From positions 1 through 64,000 of the forward strand of contig JBFXJP010000009.1 of the NCBI GenBank assembly GCA_050174775.1: a stretch of DNA of 64,000 nt. The letters are read 5' to 3'. Below, piece after piece: positions 16,685 through 25,400 of the stretch (its first letter is position 1; each line of letters begins with the position of its first letter). Source of the stretch: CAYPGJ01 sp050174775 (lineage in GTDB: Bacteria > Planctomycetota > Phycisphaerae > Phycisphaerales > UBA1924). Both the position numbers and the translations under genes were made by a program. The notes beneath the pieces are model-generated. The model was not told where the DNA came from. It did no database searches and worked only from the letters and a program-made list of their open reading frames with translations.

Positions 16685-17164
16685 TTACCGCACGCCGCGG
16701 AGAGCGGCGTGGCGGATGTAATCGGAGAGTGAGCGGAAGCCTTCTTGCCGTGCGGTTTCTTCGATGCGGAGACGCTCGTCGGCGGTGAGGCGGATGTTGA
16801 CCTGTTGCTCTCGTTTGCCCTCGCTGGCGGGGGCGGGCGGGCGCTCGCCCTGCTCAAGAAGAGTGGCGATGGTCGTGGTAAGGGCTTCGAGTGTTTCCTT
16901 CGCGCACTGCGCGAGGGTCGAGCCGTCGGCGAAGACGGTGGGAAGTTCGACAGAGGAGCCGATGAAGCCGACGTCGGGGTCCTGCTCGAAGGTGAGGCGG
17001 TAGGCCGAGGCGAGTTCTGCCGCGGACTTCCAGATGTCGGGGGCGAAGGGATGGTCGACAGAGGTCGACGCTGCGCGGTTGGCGCGGGTCTTACGAGGCT
17101 TGGCCGGGCTTGTCGCCCTTGGCTGCTTCTTGGATCGCTTTCTCGACCAATCGCTTGTAGACAT
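16685..17164 (-). CDS. hicB: HicB-like antitoxin with ribbon-helix-helix tail
   Basis: The 159-residue product has a basic N-terminal extension of about 50 residues and a HicB partial RNase H-like fold (YRLTFEQDPDVGFIGSSVELPTVFADGSTLAQC). The C-terminal RHH DNA-binding element is VNIRLTADERLRIEETA...SLSDYIRHA (about 122-154). HicB neutralises the HicA mRNA interferase and represses the operon. Its ATG at 17164 lies inside hicA, overlapping its 3' end by 74 nt. That overlap corresponds to the odd N-terminal extension, so a later start is possible, though I see no clear one. Confidence 0.85.
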   Translation of the reverse strand: MSTSDWSRKRSKKQPRATSPAKPRKTRANRAASTSVDHPFAPDIWKSAAELASAYRLTFEQDPDVGFIGSSVELPTVFADGSTLAQCAKETLEALTTTIATLLEQGERPPAPASEGKREQQVNIRLTADERLRIEETARQEGFRSLSDYIRHAALRGVR

Positions 17165-17312
17165 GCTTTACGCGTCCCTTGTGGACTGGAATTGTGATCG
17201 GTCGGAAACCGGGGCGTGTGAAGACATGATGTGAGCCCCTCGTGCGAGTGAATTGCCAACCATGAGATTCGAGGTGTTTTCTGAGTTCATCGAAACGAAT
17301 GTCGTTGGGCAT
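17091..17312 (-). CDS. hicA: HicA-like mRNA interferase toxin
   Basis: The 73-residue dsRBD-fold toxin has RFDELRKHLESHGWQFTRTR, then GSHHVFTRPG with the catalytic His, then PVHKGRVKHVYKRLVEKA. HicA cleaves mRNAs when not bound by HicB. The ATG at 17312 gives normal HicA length; a TTG nine codons upstream is also in frame. It is the first gene of the pair and shares 74 nt with hicB. The ~180 bp upstream (17313-17525) look less GC-rich than the rest of the region, compatible with horizontal acquisition. Confidence 0.87.
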   Translation of the reverse strand: MPNDIRFDELRKHLESHGWQFTRTRGSHHVFTRPGFRPITIPVHKGRVKHVYKRLVEKAIQEAAKGDKPGQAS

Positions 17313-17525
17313 GTGGCGATCCGAATGACACTGCAACAACGACGATCCCGAAGTAGTAATTCGGGAGCATCGCTGCCAGCGCCTCGGAGATTAGCGTGAC
17401 GGCGAGCAAGTCGGTCACACCCAACGCTCATCGGCAATCCGTCGGCCCGGTTTTTGCGGTTCGTGAACTCGCCGTCAGTTGATGACAACTGATAATACTT
17501 GCACACCGCCGAGAGTGTGTCAAGC

Positions 17526-18584
17526 CTAGACTATACGCTTTGCGGCAATCAGCCCCTGCACCCTCTCGAACGACTCTCTCGCCGGGCCGACGAGCTTGTC
17601 GACCTGCATGTCAGCGTGATACGACGAGCGGACCATTGGGCCTGACTCGACGACGGCGAAGCCGCGTGCAAGGCCTTCGGTGCGGTACATCTCGAAGGTC
17701 TCGGGGGTGACGAAGCGGTCGATCGGGAGGTGGTTGCGCGTGGGCTGGAGGTACTGGCCGATGGTGAGGATGTCGGTCTGCGCGCGGGAATAGAGATCGG
17801 TCATGAGCGCGAGGACTTCGTGGTCGTGCTCGCCGATGCCGACCATGATGCCGGTCTTTGTGACCAGCCCGGCGTCCTTGCTGCGCTTGAGCAGTTCGAC
17901 GCTGCGGTCGAACTTGGCCTGGGGGCGCACGGCCGGGTACATGCGCGGCACGGTCTCGAGGTTGTGATTGAGGATCTCGGGGCGAGCATCGATGACGAGC
18001 TGGAGGGCGTCCCAGTTGCCTTCGAAGTCGGGGATGAGGACCTCGATGGACATGCCGGGGCAGGCGTCGCGGGAGCGGAGGATGGTCTCGGCCCAGATGG
18101 AGGCGCCGCCGTCCTTGAGCTCATCGCGGTTGACGGAGGTGATGACGATGTGCTTGAGGCCGGCCTCCTGGTGCATGATGCGGAGGGAGTCGGCGACGCG
18201 GCGGGGCTCGTCGGTGTCGTGGACGGGGGGCTTGCCGGTCTTGACGTTGCAGAAGCCGCAGGCGCGGGTGCAGGTGTCGCCCAGGATCATGATGGTGGCG
18301 ACGCCGCGGGCCCAGCACTCGCCCATGTTGGGGCAGGAGGCTTCTTCGCAGACGGTGTGGAGCCGGTGGGTGTTGAGGATGGATTTGAGACGGAGGTAGC
18401 CGGGGCCTGCCGGGACTTTGGCGCGGATCCAGGAGGGCTTGCGCTTGATGGAGAGGGTGGAGGAGGAGGTGTTATTGAGGACGCGGTCGGTGAGGGAGAC
18501 GAGGGGGGCGGAGGAGTTGCGCAGGGGGTCGCCGCCGAGGGGGCGGGGGTGGCGCGCGGGGGGAGTGGGGGTGGTCGTGGGCAT
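17526..18584 (-). CDS. lipA: Lipoyl synthase
   Basis: LipA is the radical-SAM enzyme that inserts two sulfurs into octanoyl groups on lipoyl domains. The 352-residue protein has the auxiliary 4Fe-4S motif C-x4-C-x5-C (Cys79, 84, 90 in CEEASCPNMGEC), the radical-SAM motif CTRACGFC (Cys105, 109, 112), and the C-terminal VRSSYHAD whose Ser ligates the auxiliary cluster. The first ~45 residues are a Pro/Thr-rich tail. The ATG at 18584 is used because upstream frame sequence is Pro/Arg-rich and crosses the divergent promoter region. The usual partner lipB is not in the window. Confidence 0.95.
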   Translation of the reverse strand: MPTTTPTPPARHPRPLGGDPLRNSSAPLVSLTDRVLNNTSSSTLSIKRKPSWIRAKVPAGPGYLRLKSILNTHRLHTVCEEASCPNMGECWARGVATIMILGDTCTRACGFCNVKTGKPPVHDTDEPRRVADSLRIMHQEAGLKHIVITSVNRDELKDGGASIWAETILRSRDACPGMSIEVLIPDFEGNWDALQLVIDARPEILNHNLETVPRMYPAVRPQAKFDRSVELLKRSKDAGLVTKTGIMVGIGEHDHEVLALMTDLYSRAQTDILTIGQYLQPTRNHLPIDRFVTPETFEMYRTEGLARGFAVVESGPMVRSSYHADMQVDKLVGPARESFERVQGLIAAKRIV

Positions 18585-18917
18585 GGGTGGGGGAGTGTAC
18601 GGGGGTGGTGGAGGGGAAGGGGGTGGGAAAGTGGGGGCTGAGGTTGAATGGAGGGGGTCGAAGCGGTCGATCGAGAAGGGGGTGTAAAGGTGGGGGGGGT
18701 GTTGGGCTCGGCGGAGGCCGGGTTGCGTTGACATGGGTTCGCAGACTGATAGGTTGCGGCCCTGCGCGGGCTGAAAGGACGAACCCGAGCGGGGGGGTTG
18801 TCGAAACAGGGGGGCGGGCGGGAGGCCCGAGCGTTGTGGTACGGGCGTCAAGGAAGACGGCGAGGCGCCGAGAGCAGGAGCCAGGACGTGAGTCGCGACG
18901 TGAATTCGGGCGGCGGG
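18585..18917. other. Divergent intergenic region, lipA / export cluster
   Basis: These 333 bp separate lipA from the SLBB lipoprotein gene. The half near lipA is G-rich and low in complexity (runs of GGGGG, GTGGGGG) with no gene. The half near the cluster contains a candidate plus-strand promoter at 18728. No small gene or hairpin terminator is evident. Confidence 0.6.
18728..18755 (+). promoter_or_regulatory. Candidate promoter of the polysaccharide/exosortase cluster
   Basis: A perfect TTGACA (18728-18733) is followed after 16 nt by TAGGTT (18750-18755), which matches TATAAT only at three positions. It lies about 165 bp before the ATG at 18918 and is the only good -35 hexamer in the divergent region. 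Confidence 0.35.
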
Positions 18918-20474
18918 ATGATGAAGCGGAAGATGGCTCTGTCTCGCGCGGCTGCGTGGGGCGGGATGTGCGCGGCTCTGGCCGGTCTGCACGGTTGTGG
19001 GCTGAGTGAGACGGACGGATGGCTCTGGGACCCCAGCATCGTGGGTCGATGGGAGCACACTCCGACGGTGGTGCCGATCCTGGATCGGATTGATCTGATC
19101 GAGCGCTCGGAGGGTGAGTTCGTCGAGGTGACGGGCCCGACGGCTGAGGACCTGATTCCGGTGGTGCAGGAGTATGAGATCGGGTCGGGGGACGCAATGC
19201 GCGTGTCGATCCTGGACTTCCTTGCGCAGGGGGATGTGTCAGAGTTTGAGGTGGAGGTGGATTCGACGGGGGCGATCGAGCTGCCGCAGCTGGGGCGCGT
19301 GCTGATCTCGGGCCTCACGCCGGACGAGGCGAAGCAGCGGATTGCTGAAGAGACGGTGGCGAAGCAGATTGCCGTGGAGCCGCCTGTGGTGGCGATCCAG
19401 TTCCTTCGTCGGCGTCAGGCGACGTTCGCGATCTACGGGTTGCTGCAGAACGTGGGTCGGTATCCGATCCCGTCCGCGGACTACCGGGTGATTGATGCGA
19501 TCACGGACGCGGGTGGATTGCCGCAGACGGTTCGCAAGGTGCAGGTGATTCGTCAGGTTCGCCTGTCGGACGAGTTCAAGCATGGTCGGTCGACGCTGCC
19601 TCGCGCGGTGAAGCCGGGCCAGCAGACGCAGCCTGGGGATCAGGGGAAGCAGGGCAAGGACCTGAAGGACCTGATCGAGGAGCTGACGAAGCCGTCGGGT
19701 GATGGTGGCGGGATGTTCGGGGCCATGGGGATGGCGCAGGATGGCGCCCAGCCGCCGGTGCGGAGTGGTGACGAGCCGCCGATCGATCTGGTGGAAGGGA
19801 CGAACGAGCCGAAGGCGACACCGGCGCCGACGGCGAGCGGTGCGCAGAGCGCGTGGATGTTCCTGAATGGGCAGTGGGTGAAGGTGACGAGCGGGGCGTC
19901 GACACCGAGCGAGGCCGCGGGCGCGAGCGTGCCTGCGAGCGCGTCGGGCGAGGGCGCGGACGTGCGTGATCTGGTGACGCAGCGCGTGATCGAGGTTCCG
20001 ACGGGCCCTCTGTTCAAGGGGATGGCGCAGTACAACATCGTGGTGCGGCCTGGGGACGTGATTCACGTCCCGGGTCCTGAGGTGGGGATCGTGTACATCG
20101 GCGGGCCCGGGATCAATCGTCCCGGCTCGTATGACCTGCCGACGTCGGGCCGTCTGACGCTGAAGCAGGCTGTGACGGCCGCGGGCGGCTTGAGCGTGGT
20201 GGCGATTCCGGAGCGGGTGGATCTGATCCGTCGCATCGGTGAGAACCGGGAGGCGACGATCCGGCTGAACCTGCGGGCGATTGCGGAGGGGACGCAGCCG
20301 GACGTGTTCATCAAGCCGGATGATCAGATCAACGTGGGGACGAACTTCTGGGCAACGCCCCTGACCGTGCTGCGGCAGGGATTCCGCATGACATACGGGT
20401 TCGGGTTCCTGGTGGACCGGAACTTCGGTAACGACGTGTTCGGCGCTCCTCCGGTGAATCAGTTCGGGCAGTGA
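18918..20474 (+). CDS. Polysaccharide export lipoprotein (Wza-like, SLBB)
   Basis: This 518-residue outer-membrane-type polysaccharide export protein starts with a lipoprotein signal ending LAGLHGC (Cys27 from ATG 18918, preceded by GGCGGG). The poly-export domain runs from YEIGSGDAMRVSI through AIELPQLGRVLISGLTPDEA. SLBB segments follow: ATFAIYGLLQNVGRYPIP...VIDAITDAGGLP, and later VYIGGPGINRPGSYDLP...TLKQAVTAAGGL. Between them lies a long low-complexity insertion (about residues 225-345, rich in Gly/Gln/Ser/Pro) that typical Wza lacks. A perfect 8-bp hairpin (20500-20518) follows the stop. It heads the cluster. Confidence 0.92.
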   Translation: MMKRKMALSRAAAWGGMCAALAGLHGCGLSETDGWLWDPSIVGRWEHTPTVVPILDRIDLIERSEGEFVEVTGPTAEDLIPVVQEYEIGSGDAMRVSILDFLAQGDVSEFEVEVDSTGAIELPQLGRVLISGLTPDEAKQRIAEETVAKQIAVEPPVVAIQFLRRRQATFAIYGLLQNVGRYPIPSADYRVIDAITDAGGLPQTVRKVQVIRQVRLSDEFKHGRSTLPRAVKPGQQTQPGDQGKQGKDLKDLIEELTKPSGDGGGMFGAMGMAQDGAQPPVRSGDEPPIDLVEGTNEPKATPAPTASGAQSAWMFLNGQWVKVTSGASTPSEAAGASVPASASGEGADVRDLVTQRVIEVPTGPLFKGMAQYNIVVRPGDVIHVPGPEVGIVYIGGPGINRPGSYDLPTSGRLTLKQAVTAAGGLSVVAIPERVDLIRRIGENREATIRLNLRAIAEGTQPDVFIKPDDQINVGTNFWATPLTVLRQGFRMTYGFGFLVDRNFGNDVFGAPPVNQFGQ

Positions 20475-20576
20475 TCGGGGCGTAGGACGTCGGGGGAGCG
20501 TTCGGGCGGAGCCCGAACCCTGAGGGCTGAGCGTCGTAGGGAGGATTCGGGGATTTCGCGCGCGTGTGCGCCGAGC

Positions 20577-21572
20577 GTGATCGGTCTTTGGAACGTACGA
20601 GGGCCCGACGGGTTGAGCGGAGCGGCAACGAGCAGCACGGGAGGTCTGGCGGCGCCGTCGAAGAGCGGCGGGGGGGCCGACGCGTTCCTGTCCAGGCTGC
20701 TCACGGCTCCGAACGTGGTGATGATGGTGGTTCTGTTGGGCGGGCTGGTGGGCCTGTTCTGGGAGTGGTTTTATCGCCAGCATCGGTTCAGCGCGGAGAA
20801 GCCTGAGGATTGGGGGCACGCGTACCTCGTGCCGTTGATCAGCGCCTTTGCGATCTGGTCTCGGCGGGCGGAGCTCTCGCGGCTGAAGCCGGAGGTGTAT
20901 TGGCCCGGTCTTCTGCCGCTCGCGGTGGGGGTCGGGGCGCACTACTTCTGGTCGCTCTCGCCGGCGCCCGGGACGCACATGTTCCAGGGCGCGGCGTTGG
21001 TGCTGTGTGTGGCCGGGTTGTCGCTGCTCCTGCTGGGGCCGCGGATCTTTGCGGTGATCGCGTTTCCGATCGCGTATCTCGCGTTCGGCGTGACGATCTC
21101 CGAGATGGTGATGAACAAGATCACGTTCCAACTGCAGATGATCGCGACGAACGGGTCCGCGGTGCTGCTGCAGATGCTGGGCTTCACGGTGGACCTGAAA
21201 GGGAACACGGTGACGCTGACGCTCAGTGACGGCTCGACGATGCCGCTGAACGTGGCCGAGGCATGCTCGGGGATGCGGATGGTGGTGGCGTTCGTCGCGT
21301 TGGCGGTCGCGGTGGCGTTCCTGTCGACGCGTCTGTGGTGGCAGCGTGTTGCGCTGGTGCTGCTGGCGACGCCGGTGGCGGTGCTGACGAACGTGGTTCG
21401 TGTGGCGTCGTTGGGTGTGGCGGGCGTGATCAGCCCGGGGCTGGCCACGGGCGAGGCGCATGCGTTGATCGGGGTGCTGTGGCTTGTGCCGGGCTTCCTG
21501 CTATTCATGGGCATCGGGTGGTCGCTCAAGAAGATGGTGCAGAGCGATGCGCCCAAGGGAGCAAAGGCATGA
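20577..21572 (+). CDS. Exosortase (EpsH/Xrt family)
   Basis: Exosortases are polytopic membrane transpeptidase-like proteases thought to cleave PEP-CTERM-type tails of surface proteins. The 331-residue protein has about eight hydrophobic segments and the catalytic trio: Cys230 in EACSGMR, Arg275 in TNVVRVAS, and His295 in GEAHALIG. The start is a GTG at 20577, 102 bp after the export gene; a later start before the first membrane segment (VMMVVLLGGLVG) is possible. It overlaps the EpsI-like gene by ATGA. The last ~20 residues (SLKKMVQSDAPKGAKA) are cytosolic. Confidence 0.93.
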   Translation: MIGLWNVRGPDGLSGAATSSTGGLAAPSKSGGGADAFLSRLLTAPNVVMMVVLLGGLVGLFWEWFYRQHRFSAEKPEDWGHAYLVPLISAFAIWSRRAELSRLKPEVYWPGLLPLAVGVGAHYFWSLSPAPGTHMFQGAALVLCVAGLSLLLLGPRIFAVIAFPIAYLAFGVTISEMVMNKITFQLQMIATNGSAVLLQMLGFTVDLKGNTVTLTLSDGSTMPLNVAEACSGMRMVVAFVALAVAVAFLSTRLWWQRVALVLLATPVAVLTNVVRVASLGVAGVISPGLATGEAHALIGVLWLVPGFLLFMGIGWSLKKMVQSDAPKGAKA

Positions 21573-22441
21573 GCGGCTGGAAACGGCTGGCGAGTCCGGC
21601 GTTCCTGGCCGCGCTGGCGTTGCTTGCGGCGTCGGGCATCGGTCTGCGTGCTGCGGCGAAGGCGATGGGTGCGCATCTGGTGAAGTTGCGGATCGACCCG
21701 CCGGACGGTCTGGCGTTTCACACGCTGCCGAGGGAAGCGAACGGCTGGCAGTATGTGCCCTCACCTGCGGATCAGCCGCTGAGCGCGGAAGTGCTTGAGG
21801 AGCTTGGGACGTCGAACTATCTGTCGCGCGTGTATTCGAAGAAGTTCGGGGAGCGCGAGGTGTTCGTCGAGGTGCATTGCGCGTATTACACAGGGATGGT
21901 GGACACCGTGCCGCACGTGCCGGAGCGGTGCTTTGTCGGTGGGGGGATGTCGATCGTGAGCGCACCGGAGGAGGTGCGTGTTCCGCTGGACATGGACCGG
22001 TACGTGACGGATCAGCGGGCGGACCCCGCGGTGTTCGGCGGCGTGGTGCGGACGGGCTTTGCGGGCCTGAAGCAGGTGCGGATGCCGGTGGGCATCGAGA
22101 ACCTGCGGATGATGGTGACCCGGTTCCGAGACGCGGCGTCGAACCGGGAGACGTACGCGGGGTATTTCTTCGTCGCGAACGGCGGCACAGCGCCGAGCGC
22201 TGACGACGTGCGTCTGCTGGCGTTCAAGCTGAAGGATGATTACGCGTACTACGCCAAGGTGCAGTTCACCAGCGCGTACGTGACGTCGGCCGAGGACTTG
22301 GCGGAGTTGGCGGCGGACTTCCTGGACGGGATGTTCCCGGAGATCATGCGACGCACGCCGGACTGGGTGGAGGTGGTGGAGGGGCGGTATCCGGCGGACA
22401 ATCCGCGCCGCGAGCGTGCGGCAGGGGGCGCATCCGTTTGA
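21569..22441 (+). CDS. EpsI-family exosortase-associated protein
   Basis: The 290-residue protein has one N-terminal membrane segment (PAFLAALALLAASGIGL) and a periplasmic domain with the EpsI pattern: YVPSPADQPLS, NYLSRVYSK, VEVHCAYYTGMVDTVPHVPERCFVGGG (two conserved Cys around the H-x-P-E-x-C motif) and YAGYFFVANG. EpsI proteins occur next to exosortases or fused to them and are needed for exopolysaccharide or surface-protein maturation; the biochemistry is not settled. The ATG at 21569 overlaps the exosortase TGA, so the two are coupled. Confidence 0.9.
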   Translation: MSGWKRLASPAFLAALALLAASGIGLRAAAKAMGAHLVKLRIDPPDGLAFHTLPREANGWQYVPSPADQPLSAEVLEELGTSNYLSRVYSKKFGEREVFVEVHCAYYTGMVDTVPHVPERCFVGGGMSIVSAPEEVRVPLDMDRYVTDQRADPAVFGGVVRTGFAGLKQVRMPVGIENLRMMVTRFRDAASNRETYAGYFFVANGGTAPSADDVRLLAFKLKDDYAYYAKVQFTSAYVTSAEDLAELAADFLDGMFPEIMRRTPDWVEVVEGRYPADNPRRERAAGGASV

Positions 22442-22483
22442 TTCGACGTGTGAGACGCGAGACCTGAACGAGAGAATTGCGAC

Positions 22484-25400
22484 ATGGCATCGAAGGTAAA
22501 TACGAAGTTCGTGGTGACGCTCGGCGCGGTTCTGGTGGCGGCGTTCGTGGGCGTGACGGGTCTTGCGTATGTCGTGCTGAACCAGACTGGCGAGACGCAC
22601 GCGAACCGCGGCGACAAGCTGTTCCAGGAGGGCAAGTACGAGGAGGCCGCGAAGTCGTACGCACGAGCGGTGGGACACGAGCGCGGCAACGTGGAGTGGC
22701 TCCGGAAGTGGCGTGAGGCGCTCGTACACTGGGTACCGCCGACAGAGCAGGAATACAACGAGGCGTACCGGGTGCACTACATGGGCATCCTGCGTCAGCT
22801 CGCGACGGTGCAGGACACGAATCCCGATGCGCAGCGCGATCTGTTGCAGGCGCTGTACGAGGAGGTGACCACGACGGGTGGTCGCGGGAACTCGTGGGAG
22901 CTGCTCGCGACGCTGTCGGATCAGGGCCTCAAGCGCCTGGACCCCAACAGCGCGGAGACGAAGAAGGTTCGACGGTACCGCGGGCTGGCCCAGGTCTATC
23001 GCATGCGCAGCATCGAGGCATCGGCTGATCAGCGTGCGCTGGCCAAGGAAGACCTTCAAGCCGCTGTGGAGGTTGATCCGTCTGACGTGGTGTCCCACCT
23101 GGCGTTGGTAGAGTGGATCACGCAGGAGGCGAGCCGTGAGAGGCGCGCCGGCCGCGTCGAATCGGCGAATGACCTCATGGCGCAGGCGGACGCTGCGATC
23201 AAGGACGTGGTTGCTGCGTTCCCGAACGATCCGAGAGCGCTGCTGGACGCCTGGCAGATCGTGCAGGATCGTGAGATGCGCGCGGCGGCTACCGTGAACC
23301 TGGCCGAGCGCCGGAAGGTTCTGGAGCGTTTGGCCGGCGATTTTGATGTTGTTGTGGCCGCGGCGGAGCAGGCGCCGCCGAGCGTGCTCTCGCAGTCGTT
23401 CCTCGGCGAGCTCGCGGCGACGCTGGCGCAGGTGAAGCCGGCTGACGCGTCGCGGATCTGGCTGCGGATCGTGGAGGGAGCGCTCGCGAAGGAGCCGGAG
23501 AGTTCGCGCCTGATGTTGCTGCGGGCGGTGGGATTGGCGCAGTTGGGCGAGCACCAGGCCGCGATCGATCAGTACCAACAGATCGTCGAATTGCCGGACT
23601 TGCCCGTCAGCCTTGAGGGGATGCGTCTGCGTGACTCGCGCCTCACGGCGATGGAGCAGCAGATCGAGCGGACCCTGAGCCTCTGGGAGAGCGCGAGCCC
23701 GGGCGAGAAGCCTGCGTTGATGGAGCGGGCCAAGGCTCGACGGGCGGACCTCGCCGCGAAGCTGGGGTCGAACACAACGCCGCTCTTGCGCATCGACGGC
23801 ATGATTGCAGCGCTGGAGAACCGACATGGAGAGGCGGTTCGTCACTTCGCAGAGTTGGACAAGGTGCTGGGCGGCGCGGATGTCTCTGCGATCTACATGC
23901 TCGCGGCGGCGCTGCAGCGGAGCGGCTCCGACGGCGCCGCATTGCAGGCGTACGACCGGATCCTGCGTCTCGACGAGAATCAGGTGACGGCCATGCTCCA
24001 GGCAGCGGAAATCGAGCGCCGGCTCGAGCGTCCGGAGCAGATGAAGACACGCTTGGTGCGTCTGCTGCAGCTGGACCCGGAGAACGATACGGCGAAGAAG
24101 ATGCTCGCCATTGCAGAGGCCGCGATCGGTGGTGACGCGAAGAGCACGGAGAACCTCGACGATCCTGTGATCAAGGCGATGTTCGACGCGCGACGGCTGA
24201 TGGAGCAGTCGCCGCCCGACCCGGTCGGGGCCGCGCGCGTGCTCGATGCGGCGATGGAGAAGAATCCTGACGATCCGCGTTTGGTGCACGCTCGGATCGT
24301 GGCGGATGCGCAGCAGGGCTTGAGGGCGGAGGCGATCGCGCGTGCCAAGGCGGCGACTGAGCGTTGGCCGGAGAACAGGAACTTCCGCGGGCTGCTCGTG
24401 AGCCTCGAGGTGAGCGATCCGGTGGAGGCGCAGCGTCAGCTGATCGCGGAATCGGACGCGCCCGAGCTTGAGAAGCAGCTTGCGTTGTACGGACACTTCA
24501 AGACGAACCGGAGGAACACGGAGGCCTCGGCCGCGCTTGCCGAGGCTGCGAAGCTTGCGCCCGACGATCGTCGCGTCATCGAGTTCCAGTTCATCGAGGC
24601 GCTCGAGAAGTCTGATCTCGTCGCGGCGAACGATCTGGCTGGGCGTGCCGCCCGCGCGAATATCGACGAGGTGAACGGGCTCACGTACCAGGCCCGGATC
24701 GAGATGGTGGAGAAGAAGTTCGACGCGGCGGCGTCCACTCTCGACCGCGCGATCCAGATGATGCCGTTCGAGGCGTCCACCTGGAAGCTGCTCGGGCAGG
24801 CGCAGATCTCGGCGGGCAAGGTGGACGAGGGGCTGAAGGCGTATCAGCGCGCAGCGGAGTACAAGCCCGACGACGCGAGCATCATCCGCTCCTATGTTGC
24901 GGCGCTCATGCAGCTGCAGCGAGCCGACGAGGCGCTCCGTGTGACGAGGCAGGCGGTCAAGCAGATCCCCGGAGACCTGATCATCGCGGAGGCGTGGCTG
25001 CAGCTCGAGGAGCAGATCGGCAATCCCGTCGAGGCGTTGGATAAGCGCAAGCTCCGTCGCACCATCGATCCGTCGGATCGGACCAACAACATCTCGCTCG
25101 CTCGATTGCTCGTGGGAGCGGGACAGTTCCAAGAGGCGCAGGCGATCATTGACTCCATGCCGCGCACAGGTGCGGACGGGCTCGTGACCGTGCTGCTCGA
25201 CGCTCGGCTGTCGGTGGTCCAGGGCGACGCGGACGGCGGCATCCGCAAGATGCGTGACTACATCGCGGGGCTGGAAAAAACCGAGGACAAGCTCTCGGCC
25301 ACCCTTGCTCTGGGCGATCTGCTGATGGAGGTGAACAAGCCCGAGGAAGCGGTCGCGATGTACACCGCGGCGCGTGAATTCCAGGTCAAGTCCACGATGG

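Noticed and set aside
20500..20518. Hairpin between the export lipoprotein and the exosortase as a terminator
   Set aside because: It is a perfect 8-bp stem but has no U-run, and the downstream genes clearly belong to the same cluster; at most it is a processing or attenuation site.
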